DNA of 64,000 nucleotides from Picochlorum sp. 'celeri' (taxonomy: Eukaryota > Chlorophyta > Trebouxiophyceae). This document shows, one piece after another, positions 45,048-57,035 of the stretch. Position numbers and translations under genes: made by a program. The stretch covers positions 372,001-436,000 of the forward strand of contig JAACMV010000024.1 in NCBI GenBank assembly GCA_010909725.1, read 5' to 3'. Under the pieces are notes generated by a model that saw nothing but the letters and a program-made list of their open reading frames with translations, was not told the DNA's origin and did no database searches. How positions within the stretch are numbered: the stretch's first letter is position 1; each line of letters begins with the position of its first letter.

Positions 45048-46301
45048 ATGGCTTCCCAGGCTGAGGCAAAGGCTGCTGCCCAGGAGGCCGTTTCATCGGA
45101 GAACAAAGAAGGTAACAGCAACATTATCACTACATGTGCTGTTACAACAAGTTCAATATCTTCCACGAAAATTAGTGCTCCAGAGGTGGAGACTGCTGAG
45201 ATCTGGGGACAATGCCTTGGGAACAACCAGGTTGATCATCTGCAAAAGCCTGTAGCTGGCGTTAGCATGTCCAGGCATGCTATTAAGAATCGCAGAAGGC
45301 GTGCTGCCCGACGTGCCAAGAACGCTGTGGATAAAATCCTCGTGAAAGAAGATAAGGAGGAGGGAGAAACAGTGGCCACACCAAGGATTCGGGCAGTGCA
45401 GGATTTTAAGCCTGCTATTGATTTGGAGAGCATCACAAATCAGGTATCAGTTGATAATAGTAATAGAGATACGTTGAGCAAGCAAGTGGAGGCACATCTG
45501 CCAAAATGGCTGAGGAGTACAGCTCAACTCTTTTGGGTGGAGTCAACTGAGGAGAAACAGCATGAATTCTACTACGGAGAGGAGTTAGATGCTCATGAAA
45601 AGATATATTGTGTCCTCCATTCAATTGATGACTCTTGTCTCTCCCATGATGGTTATGAACGACCAGTATATCCGGGAAATTGGCATGACTGGGAGCAGCT
45701 CTGTAGTCCATGCAAGGGTCGAGGCGAAATCCCGAAATTGTATATTCATAAAATTCGATTCATTGGCATGGATACAAAGTCAGCGATATTTTATCAAACG
45801 GTGGATGAACAGTTGAACTACCATACATTTACTGCTGATGGTACCCCAGTGCATACTGCCCAGATGTTGGAATGGCACGAAAGAGAGTTTAATCGGCGAT
45901 GCAAGTCATCGAGAGATTTTGAGGCATTGATTGACGAGAAAGAAGTGGAGCTTGCTGAGTCCTGTGGCATAACATATGGGCCGGATGGGAACCCGAATGC
46001 AGAGACATTATCCAACTTGGAATACGGCGGTGTAGTTTTCAGGGGGAGACCAAGAACTGTTTACAGTCATGTTATGGTACCCACCGGAAGGGACAAGGAC
46101 GGAAATATCATTCAAAAGCACGAGTATACCAAGACATTGCTGGCATACAAATCATTCTATAGAGTTATGTCAACAAGCAATAAGGAGATATACCACTTTG
46201 GAGGAGAGCAATTATTTTACCAGTCGGGTCAACCTTGTGTACATCTGTACGGGAATCCTGAAGCAAATGTCGATACATTTCAGGAGTTTGTATACCTTTG
46301 A
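45048..46301 (+). CDS. hypothetical protein, 417 residues
   Basis: The first ATG in the open frame is 45048 (MASQAEAKAAAQEA); upstream codons of the frame have no ATG. The N-terminal 140 residues are low-complexity with a strongly basic patch (HAIKNRRRRAARRAKN), suggesting a nucleic-acid-binding or nuclear protein. The C-terminal 280 residues look folded: LFWVESTEEKQHEFYYGEEL, YERPVYPGNWHDWEQLCSPC, LYIHKIRFIGMDTKSAIFYQ, TLLAYKSFYRVMSTSNKEIY. Trp, Tyr and His rich. I do not recognise the family and propose no function. Confidence 0.6.
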   Translation: MASQAEAKAAAQEAVSSENKEGNSNIITTCAVTTSSISSTKISAPEVETAEIWGQCLGNNQVDHLQKPVAGVSMSRHAIKNRRRRAARRAKNAVDKILVKEDKEEGETVATPRIRAVQDFKPAIDLESITNQVSVDNSNRDTLSKQVEAHLPKWLRSTAQLFWVESTEEKQHEFYYGEELDAHEKIYCVLHSIDDSCLSHDGYERPVYPGNWHDWEQLCSPCKGRGEIPKLYIHKIRFIGMDTKSAIFYQTVDEQLNYHTFTADGTPVHTAQMLEWHEREFNRRCKSSRDFEALIDEKEVELAESCGITYGPDGNPNAETLSNLEYGGVVFRGRPRTVYSHVMVPTGRDKDGNIIQKHEYTKTLLAYKSFYRVMSTSNKEIYHFGGEQLFYQSGQPCVHLYGNPEANVDTFQEFVYL

Positions 46302-46353
46302 TGCAATATGGAAGCCATCTTACAATTTTCGGTGACAGATGATCTGTATGAGA

Positions 46354-48241
46354 TCATATTTCAAGAAGTTTATCTAGTGTGTGAGATGCACCCTTATCAG
46401 ACAATTTTTTCGTCCCATGTCTCAACAAATCACGTGTCGGTTTTCTTGCACTTGTTTGCAAAGATCCAAGAGGGCGGGACTGCAACGTCTCATTATTCTT
46501 ACGACTTGGAGTAGGTTTGAACAGAATGTTAGATGCTGTACTCAGGCTATGACTTTGTATCTTTGATTTTGTTCGATTGTCTGCCTGTAGTAAGAAGAAT
46601 GAACGATGCCCTCCAATCTGTTCCTGCTTAACTTCAAATTGCGATGCCAAGTCGACAAGCTGCTGCAGATATGAGTCCCATTCGTCTTCTGGATCAATAT
46701 TCATCCGATCGTAGTAGTCCTTCGCTTCTTCAACCCTTCCTCGAGCGATAAAATACAGGCAAAGGGCTCTCAGGAACTGAGAATTTTTTCCAGTCTTGTG
46801 AGCATTTTCCAACCATTCTACTACTACATGCTCCTCAACAGAGATCGATATTGGCAATCTAATCATCTGAAATAATAGTCCATATTTGTAAGAATACGTA
46901 CATATCTCGTTCCAAAACATGTGAGCCGCTTCCTTCCACTGTGACTCTGTAAAAATCAATGATAGCTGCTGAAGGTGTTCTCGAACTCTAATGAAACATT
47001 CTGCTATCAGGTTGTTCGCCAATAATATACGAATACATCCCAACACATCTGATTTGTTTTGGGGATTGATAAGCATCTGAGATAGAAGTGCCAGAGCTTT
47101 CTCTGAATGCCCAAGAGTTACCAGCTTATCCACAAAGGTGATGGGAAGCAATGATCTAGTTTCAGTATCCATGTTCCACAAGCTTTCTGCCAGCTTCAAT
47201 GAATCTTCATCATGAACGGCTCTATCTAAATACAATGCAATACTCCATATCCTAATCTGCGACGTTTTAGTACGGAAGTACACATGGAGCGCATCTGCCC
47301 ATCTCTCCAAATCCACAGATCCACAGTCCATGACACAGTATGTCACCAAAGATAACAGCACCTCGACAGGTACATCCATCCTGTATGCCGATACTACAGA
47401 TATAGTAGCCTCAATGACTGAGTTCCGAGCATATATATCTTGCTCTGCCCCGTGATACTGTTCCAATATCTCCGAAAGCAATGATGTACTACCATTCTCT
47501 AAAGCATTCCTCCACTCCTCTGCATTGTGGTATTTACCACACCTCCAAATCTCTCCATCATCTACGGTCATTATGACACATGAAATGCATTTAAACATTA
47601 TAGAATGCTTCTCTGATTCTATCTTAACGTCTTTGAAACTTTGAATCATATTCTGAGAGAGAGGATTGCTCATCTCCCGCCCAGTCTGCTGATAATGCAT
47701 CGACTTCTCCATGTTCTGCCACGATAAAACATACTCCGACACTCTACAAATAGAATCACTGAATAATATAGCCTTTCTCAAAGAAGGCTCCAGAGTATTC
47801 TCTACATCACAGCCTCGTTCAACCACATGTGTTAATGTCTCCATCTGCTCTTGACAAAATGCCAAGCAATGCTGCATCCACTGAAAGATACATTCCACAA
47901 TTGTTGCCCCGCAATGTCGCACTAACTCATCTGAGGAAATCTGCAATCACATGAAGATGTCATTTGAAATTCATCGCGTTAAAATGAACTACCAGTCCAA
48001 CCAAACTCATACTCACCTCCTGAAAAGCATCCAAGACAAGAGAGGAAATGCCATGAGTTACAGCGACATCGAATATATCAATTATTTGGTCCAATAACCC
48101 ATCGCCTGATGAAGAGGAATCAATAAGGCCGTCCTTCTTGGCCTGCTTCCAAAGCTCTGTAATAATACACTCTCCACTCCCATCATGCACGCTCAAATAC
48201 TGACCCGGGGGTGTCTCAGTTAATCCCTGTAGCTGTTCCAT
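46354..48241 (-). CDS. ELYS/HOS1-like nucleoporin-related helical protein
   Basis: Exon 1 48017-48241 (MEQLQGLTETPPGQYL), intron GTGAGTAT...GATTGCAG, exon 2 46354-47940; about 603 residues. The protein is all-helical. The segment SDVLGCIRILLANNLIAECF with MFWNEICTYSYKYGLLFQMI, RLPISISVEEHVVVEWLENA and FLRALCLYFIARGRVEEAKD matches the ELYS-like domain shared by animal ELYS and plant HOS1. No RING finger is visible at the N-terminus, unlike HOS1, so it may be a diverged or shortened member. The C-terminal 100 residues are basic and low in complexity (KPTPSRKN, RKPTRDLLRHGTKK). Call is moderate. Confidence 0.6.
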
Positions 48242-48464
48242 TCTATTTTATTTTCCATTCTTGATCAGAGATGACCCTAGAAGAGTATTGAACCGTCAAA
48301 CCTATTGTCTCGAATTCTTCGATTCACACTGTCAAAGAGAGCATTTGACCGGATGATGCCACAGGTTTCCATTGTTGATGTTGCGCACGACAGTCTCCGC
48401 ACCAGCCACAAATCTATCAAGCTGTTGCGATAAGATCAAAAGTATATATTAAACTAATACAAGG

Positions 48465-49709
48465 ATGGGGTCTGTTCCAAGTGAGGACGTCGTCAGAGCT
48501 CTAGAGCGAGAGGCTTACGCCGCTCTGCTTCGGGCTATTTATGCAAATCCTCATGCGAATGCTGATCCACTCGTGCGTTAAAATTTTCATTTATATTTTT
48601 AATGAATAGTTCAGGACTCAAATGGGTACACACATGCAGTCTATTGATGCTTTTCTGACCAAGGCAAGGGAGCACTTGCGAATTACAAACCACGCGAATA
48701 TATTGGAAGCTGTTAGGGCAGACTTAGAAAGAATAAGGTATGATTAGGATTTCTTCTATAAGATGCAGAGTATCGGTGTAATGGCTGAGGGTGGGCGTTG
48801 TTATGTGCAGGCAAGGCCAAAGAATAACACAGGGCACAGGAACACCTATACAGTCTGGGTACGTGGATTCCTTTTGCATCTTTTGTCATTCATTGCTTTA
48901 TTATTGAATGTACGAAAATGGTCCTGTAGTCCAATAGGTGCACCGGGGGGTGCGAGAGCAAAGAGCAGAGCCTCTGGCTACAAAACTCCCTCCACTGGTG
49001 GGAAGGGAAGATCCAGAGCAATGCGATCTGCTGGAAGCGTGGATCCACAAGGTCTCGTTGGACGACGAATTTGGCGATATTATCCAGATGAGAATCCCGA
49101 GCAGCCATGGGTGGAAGGGTTTCTGACAGATTATGACACGCATTCGCAGACGTACACAATTTTGTATGATCCAAATGACCCAGGCCTGAAAGAAACGACA
49201 GAATTTGGATTTGACCTGAATTCGACCAACCCGGTACGAGATATAAAAGACATTATATTGCTGAAAAATTATGTGGAGCGTACACTGATTGCTGTATTTT
49301 ATGTGTGCAGAGTGAATATGTTCTAGGAGACTATGCAAACGTGGCAGAGCATGTTGGATCGCGCCGAGTTGCTACTAGACCTGCAGAGGTGAAAATATCC
49401 GGTCCAGCCAACCATGGACCATCAAAGCGGCGTAGAACATCGGTTAAGATACCAAACACAGTTCCGTTTACTCCAGTATGGTTAGATGACGCTCTCATGG
49501 GAGCATCATCTGAAGATCTGCACATCATGCTCTCAATGCTGGAAAAGAAGGAAATCGACCTTCTCGCTGCAATTGAAATGACTGAAAAATCTTTAGCAAT
49601 GGGCGAGGAACTTGAAGTTCGGCTGAAACTTGAAGTCGAGTTTGAAGACCTGTGCAAGAAGGAGAATGAGATCATGCAGGAATTGAGGAGTTTGAAGGAA
49701 ATTGCGTGA
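48465..49709 (+). CDS. EMSY-like protein with ENT and Agenet/Tudor domains
   Basis: Plant EMSY-like proteins read chromatin marks and act in defence and development. Five exons: 48465-48572, 48640-48737, 48811-48858, 48930-49233, 49311-49709 (318 residues, all GT-AG and in phase). The ENT domain is spread over exons 1-2 (VVRALEREAYAALLRAIYAN and ITNHANILEAVRADLERI); exon 4 carries the Agenet part (LVGRRIWRYYPDENPEQPWV, EGFLTDYDTHSQTYTILYDP); exon 5 ends in a coiled coil (LSMLEKKEIDLLAAIEMTEK). The short exons 1-3 make it easy to truncate this gene in automatic annotation. Confidence 0.85.
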
Positions 49710-49876
49710 TATGTTACAGGTGTATACCTCGGTCAGCCACTCGCGTTGACAGGGCTATGTTAACGGATACACAGGCGGCCAAGATATGCCATACTTTCGA
49801 TGAAAGAATTGGCATGTGCTTTAGATTTGTATATTAATTTACAAATACACATTGTAATACCTTTAGAGGGATAAAT

Positions 49877-52800
49877 ATGATTCAGAGTACAATGTGCCGC
49901 ACGGGCACTCCAGTCGCCGCTTTGCGTGACAGTCGTCCTCGTGCAATGGCTCGTATGTCCCCAATTCGTCGTGCATTGAATCAGAAACCGCTCCAGACTG
50001 TTTTCTTGAAAGGAACGCAAAAGCCTCGTACAGCCATCGCAAGAAATGCGTCAGGAAAGCCGGTCTGTTCGGCCGAAGGAGCGTTCCAGGTACGTCGATA
50101 AGCTATGACTGATACGTGCACATTGGAGGGGAATACATGATTTATCTGGACTTTTTTAAGTTTTCTTTGGTTACGAATGGCAGACTGATGGGAATTATTG
50201 TCTTGCAGAATCCATTCAGGTATCCTCGTCAAATGGACGGCTTGCAGAGCGTCTTATCTCAAGTCCCTACTATTGGAGTATATGTTGTCGGTGCAGCAGC
50301 TGTTGCTGCTTTTGGATTAACAGGATCAGTGGGGGCTGGTACTATTGCTCCAGGTGCGACTCCATGCCTATGGCTTCGGATAGGGCTGTGTATGCATTGA
50401 TCCATGTGTGTTTTCTTTTCCCTACATGCAGAGTCCATGAAGACTCTCGGCAAGACTGTGGGTGGTCTCGTTGGAGCTGCTCTGGGAGGATATGTTGCAA
50501 TGCACTTGAAGGAAAGAAGAGAATCTGCAGCGATTATTGAGTTGTCCAACGTCCTGGTGGAGATGAACAATCCAGCTTTGTTGACCAGGGAAATGGTAGC
50601 CACTGTAGAAGCAAAGTATGGCATAGAGCTGTGTGTCTCTTGTCTCGAGGAAATGAAATCGTTGTATGGAACATTTATTGAGGCTGTTATCCCACCAGGG
50701 GCTGCAAATTTGAGCGGAAACGAGCATTTGCTGATTCAGAATTTCAAGCAGGCTCTGGGATTGACCGACGAAGACGCAGCTCCAGTACACATTGATGTTG
50801 GACGACGGGTGCTTCGCGGGCGCTTGGAAGCTGGGTCTCGCGGTGAAGATTTTGAAGCCAGAAAAACGTTCCAAAAGTTGATTTATGTCTCATCCCTTGT
50901 TTTTGGAGAGAGGAAGGCAGCTTTCCTGCTTCCATGGACACGGGTCTTTGGGTTGACTGATGCACAGGTCCAGGTTGCCCGCAGAGACAATGCAAAGAAG
51001 TTGTTCGAGAACCAATTGAACACAATTGGCCTCAAAAGTGATGCAGCCTTGTTGAGGAGCCTCAGAGAATACCAAGCACAGGTGAGATTGGCTGATGAAG
51101 AGGCTGTCGAAGTTATTGTTGGGGCAGAGCAAAAGGTTCTTGAAGGATTCTTAGATACAGCAATTGAGTGCATTAAGCGTAGAACGCGTGGAAAGGACTA
51201 TGGGCCGGCCATTGCCGCTTGCAAGGAAGCCATCGAATTCAATAAAAGCATGGAATCTCTCAAGGGTGCCGAGGAGATCCCATCTGGGATTGGAGCTGTT
51301 TCTTTGGCTGGAACTCCGTGGGAAGCACAGGAAGGACGTTCTAAGGATCTTCGCGAAGTATTCAGGTACGCTCAACGTAGGATTTGTTTAGAACATAACG
51401 ACCGGGTTGATGATAATCTTTTTCCTGTTGCCTTCCTCTTGAGACTTGGAACACTGTCACTGATCCAAGCGGTGATCATCCACACGAGATTTCTGACCGG
51501 CTTTATTTGTGAGTTTTGCGACATATTGTCGTAATTATTAATCTAATCTACTTATTTGTGTTTCTCAGGGTATACCTGGAAGAGAGGCTTTCCAGGGATG
51601 GGGTATTCTCAGATACCTTGGCATCTGATGCCAAGGATCTTCGTTTCCTCCTAGGTATGGGACCAAAAGAAGCCGAGTCTATTGAAAATGATGTCAAAGA
51701 GAAGACATACAAAAATCTTCTTAGAGAAGCTGTCACGTCAGGCGCATTGGATGCAGCAGCCTCCAAGGCAGAAATGCTCGGAGAGCTTGTGGAAAAGGTC
51801 CAGTGGGATGGTGAAGCTGCTCTTGCTTTGCACGAGTCTCTTTACAGACAAAAATTGTCTTCTTTCCTCGAAAAATCTCATATTACAGACGAAGAAGATG
51901 CAGAACTCACAAGGCTCCAAAAGCTCCTGTGTGTTCCAAATGAAGTAAGAAATTCAATTCACAAAGAACTGTGTGGAGAAATATTCGGCAAGACTGTCTC
52001 CAATGCATTGGCGGCTGGTGTTGATAGATTCAGCTTTGATGATCGTGAAGACATCAAGCGCTCTCTTCAGGCTGTCAAATTATCAAGAGAAGCTGCAAAA
52101 GAGATTGTAGATGACGTTGCTCGCAAGTATCTGCTCAAGTACATTTCAACTTCAAGATCCCAGAAAGACCGTATCTCAGCAGCTAAGGAAGTCAAAAAGA
52201 TGGTATTCTTCTCCAATCTTGTGCTTGCCCCTGTCGTAGATGATCTGAAGACTGAAGAGGAAAGAAAGAAGGAGGCCGAAGCTGCTGCTCAACAGAAAGA
52301 ATTCGAGGAGATTATGGCAAAGGCAAAGGCAGAAGCAGCGAAAGAAGAATCCAAGGAAGGAGAGGCTAAAGAAGAAGAGCCAAAGGGATTCTTTGACTCG
52401 TCTCCTACCGTGGAAACCAAGGAGGAGGAGGAGGAAGAGGAGTCTTCTACACCAAAGAGTTTGGAGAAGGCCGAATCTGCAGCTGCTGCTAGAGCTGATG
52501 GTGAAAAGGTTGACGAAGCTGGAACCGTCATGAAATCACAAAAAGATATTACTCTCGCGAAAGACATGGATCTCCAAGACAGAGTTGATGTGTATCGCAA
52601 CTATCTCATGTATTGCATGACAGGAGACGTGATCCAAGGACCTATGGGAGTTCAGATGGTCGCGGAAAGAGATGAGAGTGAATTTGCTCGCCTTAGTCAA
52701 CTGGGCGACCTCCTTGGACTGACCCAGATGGATGTCATGAAGGTCCATCAAGATTTGGCCGAGCAAGCTTTCAAGGGACAAGTTGAGCAATACATGGCTG

Positions 52801-53489
52801 GAGGTGTCCTTACCCCAGAGAAAGCAGAGGCCTTGGAACAGTTACGGGAGAAAATGGGACTTCCAAAAGAAACAGCTGACAAGGTCATCAAAGGATTCCA
52901 GAACAAGAAGCTTATTTCCTCAATGCAAGCTGCCAAAGCGCAGGGAAATCTCACCCTTGATAGAATCTTAGAGCTGAAGGATGCCGGTGTTGATCCAACC
53001 AGTGTTGTGAATTCAGACATGCTCCAGCAATTGTATCGCCAAGAAATATCTAGCAAACTTGGAGATGGAACAGGATCATTTGATGCAGAGAAGTTATTGA
53101 ACGAAGTACCAAAGGAGCTAGGCATCGATTCAGAAAAGGCAGCAAGTGTGGCCAAGAGTCTCGCTGCAGATAAAAGACGCACAACACTGGTGCAGGCAGT
53201 TTCATTCCTGAGGCAGAAAAAGACAAAGGACACTGTTGAGAGTTTGAACAATTTGATGTCCTGCAAACTTGCAGATCCAGACAGCCCACCAGAGAAGTGG
53301 AATGAAGCAGAGGAGATTGCTGACCTGTACAGCCTGTACTGTGTCAAGGAAAAAGACGAAACCAAGAGAGCCGGAGTCCAGTCTGCTCTTGGCCTCTCTG
53401 ATGACGAGGCTAATAATTTAAAATCTATGGCTGATTCCGGAGAATTCAAACTCGGCCAAGATGCGGAAGAAGAGCAGGCTTTCTTTTAA
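49877..53489 (+). CDS. TIC110: TIC110, inner-envelope protein import component
   Basis: Scaffold of the plastid inner-envelope translocon that recruits stromal chaperones. Exons 49877-50089, 50209-50353, 50432-51365, 51569-53489; 1,070 residues. Exon 1 is a basic Ser/Ala-rich transit peptide (AMARMSPIRRALNQKP). Two hydrophobic helices (VPTIGVYVVGAAAVAAFGLT and LGKTVGGLVGAALGGYVAMH) anchor it; the rest is long and helical: FKQALGLTDEDAAPVHIDVG, RRVLRGRLEAGSR, VFGLTDAQVQVARRDNAKKL, LLGLTQMDVMKVHQDLAEQA and YMAGGVLTPEKAEALEQLRE, the usual Tic110 repeats. A Lys/Glu-rich insert lies near residues 550-640. Gene is intact. Confidence 0.95.
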
Positions 53490-53521
53490 ATGAACAACAT
53501 ATATGATAGCATTAATAATAA

Positions 53522-54694
53522 TTACTTTTTTGCAACAAACCATTGCCAAAGACACACAAGCCCAGCAACAGGGAACAAGAAACTCAATTTGAATGTCAAA
53601 ATATCCATCAGATGACCTGAATATGTCTCAAAACTTGTGAAAACCTCTCCAAGGCGCAGAACTTGTGCACTCCCTTCTGAAAACAAGCGATACAAGCAGA
53701 ATCCCCAAAGAACACTCAACAAACCTGTACCCAAATTTAACAACTTGAATGTTGATGCTCCGAGTCTATTTCTCTGAGAAGCATCCAATAAAGTAACAAA
53801 ACTCGAGTACAGCAAAAATGCTCCAATAGAAAGAGACTGAATCAAGTCCCAGCCAAGAGCTCCTGCAGGGATCTGGATCCAACTCAAGCTTCCCAATTGG
53901 TGACCTAGAAATGATTCTGGCAGAAAGTACCTATACCAGACTGTTGTAAACATAAATACCGAAGAGATGGCAGCAAATCCGTAGACATTACTGAGGGAAA
54001 AGATTTTCAGAGGGTTCCAGCTGACAAAATCTATTCTCATCCCTTTTGAGCACATGAACATTGTTCCAAGAGTGAGAGCAAAAATACCAGCATAGACATT
54101 GCCACAGAGAGAAACCATCTGAGATGCTGATGGAACGAAAGCAATCTTTGCCATTTCAAAAAAGGACCATGCTGCTACTCCATATGCAAGCCGTTTGTAC
54201 GTGTTTGACGTCAGTCTCCCATGCTCAGCTGCCCCCACCAAACAATGAGAGAGCAACGCAGCGTAGAGATGCATCCCGCCCATCATACACATCAAAGAGT
54301 TCACCAATGTATTCCCAGATGCAGCTAGATATACTTCAGACAAGATGTTCTCGGGGAAAACTGCCATGGCAATGCCGCAAATACCATGGACCAAGCACAC
54401 AAAGGAAAATGCAGATGGACTTGGATCAATTGGTCTCGACACTGCTGACTCGTATGACGACGCTGATGCAACCATTCCATTCCTTGAATACGCCACCCTC
54501 ATCCCAAACCCCTCTATTCTCCTCGCACAGAGACATCTTGTCGTCGCGCTAGCAGGAACAGCAGTGGCACTCCGTTGCACAGGGTACACAAACTTGCTTG
54601 ACGAAGACAGGGCAACAACCCCATGAGATCTCTGATTACCTCCTGCATGATGAAATGAATACATATTGACTGAATTTGGGTACAATTGAGCCAT
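53522..54694 (-). CDS. hypothetical multispan membrane protein, probably plastid
   Basis: 390 residues from the ATG at 54694 (MAQLYPNSVNMYSFHH); the open frame extends upstream only with non-ATG codons. The first 90 residues are Ser/Ala/Arg-rich with few acids, like a transit peptide. About eight hydrophobic helices follow, for example AFSFVCLVHGICGIAMAVFP, LVNSLMCMMGGMHLYAALLS, VYAGIFALTLGTMFMCS, VYGFAAISSVFMFTTVWYRY and LSFLFPVAGLVCLWQWFVAK. I do not recognise the family. Its stop is 32 bp from the convergent TIC110 stop. Confidence 0.6.
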   Translation of the reverse strand: MAQLYPNSVNMYSFHHAGGNQRSHGVVALSSSSKFVYPVQRSATAVPASATTRCLCARRIEGFGMRVAYSRNGMVASASSYESAVSRPIDPSPSAFSFVCLVHGICGIAMAVFPENILSEVYLAASGNTLVNSLMCMMGGMHLYAALLSHCLVGAAEHGRLTSNTYKRLAYGVAAWSFFEMAKIAFVPSASQMVSLCGNVYAGIFALTLGTMFMCSKGMRIDFVSWNPLKIFSLSNVYGFAAISSVFMFTTVWYRYFLPESFLGHQLGSLSWIQIPAGALGWDLIQSLSIGAFLLYSSFVTLLDASQRNRLGASTFKLLNLGTGLLSVLWGFCLYRLFSEGSAQVLRLGEVFTSFETYSGHLMDILTFKLSFLFPVAGLVCLWQWFVAKK

Positions 54695-54945
54695 CGTTGT
54701 AGGACCTCGTGGAACCAACAACAGAGTCACAGTCAAACAATGACACCGTACCGGTACATTGTGTCAATTTCATCTTTTTGTTTATAACAACAATATGTAT
54801 GTATGAACGGTGATGATGGCAAGGTGTCATCATCCATGCGCAACGTCTCTGACCGATCCATCTGGGTATGACGTGGCTGCAGCAAGGTCCGAAACCAAAA
54901 TCAAAATTACATTTCTATCACCATTCGATATCAATTTGAAATATA

Positions 54946-55727
54946 ATGTCAATAGATACATCATTATTGAAAGAAGAGCTTCGTACTTTGTACGAAGAGA
55001 AGAGAGCAGTGGAACAAGAAGTGGAAGAGTGTGTGGGAAGACTTGAGAGCTGCGGTGTTGGTGTAGAGGGATCTCTGGTGGATTCGGAGGTATGAATACT
55101 ATTATTACTTGATGATGTTAGTCATGGTGTGCCAATAGTGGTGTGGTTTGTAGGGATTTCCGAGGAGTGATTTGGATTTGGTATCAGTCAGGATGGACAG
55201 GCAGAGAGTACACGGTGTGTATGTGTCAGCTCGGCATCGTCGACTATTGGGTTGATGACTGATATCGTATGATCCTTTGTGCAGTTTTGAATAATGACCA
55301 TGCGAGGTTGATGGCACAGATAGAGGGAAAGTTGCACAAGCTTCATGCACATACGAGAGGCGATGTGGATGTTTCTGCTCCTATACAACACACGAGGTCG
55401 TATGTGGAGGAGGAAAGGGTTGCTGCTCCTTTGGCGGTGCCTGCAAAGTCTACATTACCTTTTGCTATTGTGGACGAGGTGAGCCCGGATGGGCCGGCAA
55501 TGCATGCGGGTGTTGCTGTGGGAGACAAGGTGTTGCAGTGTGCCCATATTACTGGTCAGACACCGAATAGCCTTGCAACGATGGGTAGTCTCGTCTCTGA
55601 ATCAGAGAATCGAGTTTTGGATTTGATTGTCTTGCGAGGGGACAATGTTGTGAGGCTCAAATTGCATCCAAAGAAATGGAGTGGTAGAGGGTTGCTTGGA
55701 TGTCATTTGAGCCCTATGAGAGAATGA
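54946..55727 (+). CDS. PSMD9: PSMD9, 26S proteasome assembly chaperone
   Basis: Chaperone (p27/Nas2) for assembly of the proteasome base, binding the ATPase subunit RPT5. Exons 54946-55089, 55154-55214, 55285-55727; 215 residues. An N-terminal coiled helix (LLKEELRTLYEEKRAVEQEV) is followed by GFPRSDLDLVSVRMDRQRV and LNNDHARLMAQIEGKLHKLH, then a PDZ domain (LPFAIVDEVSPDGPAMHAGV, AVGDKVLQCAHI, LDLIVLRGDNVVRLKLHPKK) with a Gly-rich tail. This is the PSMD9 layout. The start was chosen because the first helix begins directly after ATG 54946. Confidence 0.92.
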
Positions 55728-55739
55728 AATATTACATCT

Positions 55740-56839
55740 TTATGAAAACTTTCTTTGCCACCATCGAATGAATTCGGATAAATCTATAGATCCATCCTTG
55801 TTGGTGTCAATAAGCCTTATGGCTGCATCTACTTCTGCAGCCGACTCGATTTCTGGAGAGAAGTCGGCACACAGCTTTCTGAACTCGTCTCTACTAATCA
55901 CGCCGTCATCATCTGCAGTGGCAGTATAATATTATTGTGAGAGGTACTCATCATGTTGGGGACACCATAAGATGACAAAAACCTACTTAAATCATATTTG
56001 GAGAATATTCCTGCAATATCTGCAGCTTCTTTTTCTGTTAACCCGTACTTCTCTGCATCGAATCCAAACGATTTTTCTGCTTTGGAAAGTGCAAGGTATG
56101 CTCCCAAGTCTGTGAGCATATCATTTGATGATGCCATTTGCTCCTCCTCCTTCTTCAAAAGCTCCACCATTTTATTCATTGCTTGGATGATTTTCACAGA
56201 GTTCACTGCATCCTGAGCTTTGTCAGCCACATTGAATCCACTGTTTGTTTTGGCAATACCCTCTACAGCATTCAGGAATGCAGCAGAGTTCAAATTGAAC
56301 TGGATACCTGCAATTGTCACCGTGATAAGCTTGAAGACATCAAAAAGTGCTCCACTCACATAATACCCAGCCAAAAGGTATGCAATAGCTTGTCCAATCA
56401 CGGCGGCTACCCCATAATCTTCGCTTGCAAGTCCAAGATATCCCCCAGCGACGAAAGCACCATAGGCAGCACCCATGTCCAACACAGTGGAAAATAGGAC
56501 TAGTGCCAAAGCTTTCTTGCTCTGGCCCACAAGAATCTTCCGTAAATCTTCCGGGGTGATTCGATGCCCGACATCATCTTGCCAAGTTTTCAAAATCTCC
56601 CTTGCCTTCTCGGGGGTAAGCCCCGAAGATTCCAACTGTTCCTTCAACTTTTCTTGATCTTTCTCTGTCTCACCCTCACCACTTTGGATGCGCTTGGAAT
56701 TAATATTTTTATAATATGTTGAATGAATGTGCCTTGTTCTGGGCGTAAAGCATGTCGATGGCCTCCTGGATTGTATCGCAAGAAGGCCCCAGACACGAGA
56801 GGACTGCAATCTTGGGTTCTGAACAATGCGGCCAGACAT
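55740..56839 (-). CDS. organelle membrane protein with a C-terminal EF-hand pair
   Basis: Exon 1 55987-56839, intron GTAGGTTT...CTGCAG, exon 2 55740-55912; 341 residues from the ATG at 56839. A basic N-terminus suggests mitochondrial or plastid targeting. A Lys/Glu coiled segment (SGLTPEKAREILKTW) precedes two or three hydrophobic helices (ALALVLFSTVLDMGAAYGAF, VIGQAIAYLLAGYYVSGALF). The C-terminus has two complete EF-hand loops: DLNDDGVISRDE, which is built across the splice junction, and DTNKDGSIDLSE. A calcium-responsive organelle membrane protein is likely; I do not know the family. Skipping exon 2 would lose both EF hands. Confidence 0.7.
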
Positions 56840-56922
56840 TTTGCTAAATTCTATCAAGTATTGACAGTTTAAACATATGAAATTGAAAAATATTTGGTTT
56901 TGTCCCCATCAATGGTCTTGGC

Positions 56923-56973
56923 ATGGGGCCCCATTTGGTGCATCTGCGTAGAGATGATGCTGGATAATCCAGC
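56923..56973. repeat. two perfect palindromes between the GH16 and EF-hand genes
   Basis: ATGGGGCCCCAT (56923-56934) and GCTGGAT-A-ATCCAGC (56959-56973). The second lies 62 nt after the GH16 stop on the minus strand; the EF-hand gene starts 84 bp beyond the first. Confidence 0.75.
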
Positions 56974-57035
56974 CTGGATTCGACCCAGATCACCTCAGTG
57001 TAATATCTTGTAGATGAGGATCTTCTCCAGGATCA

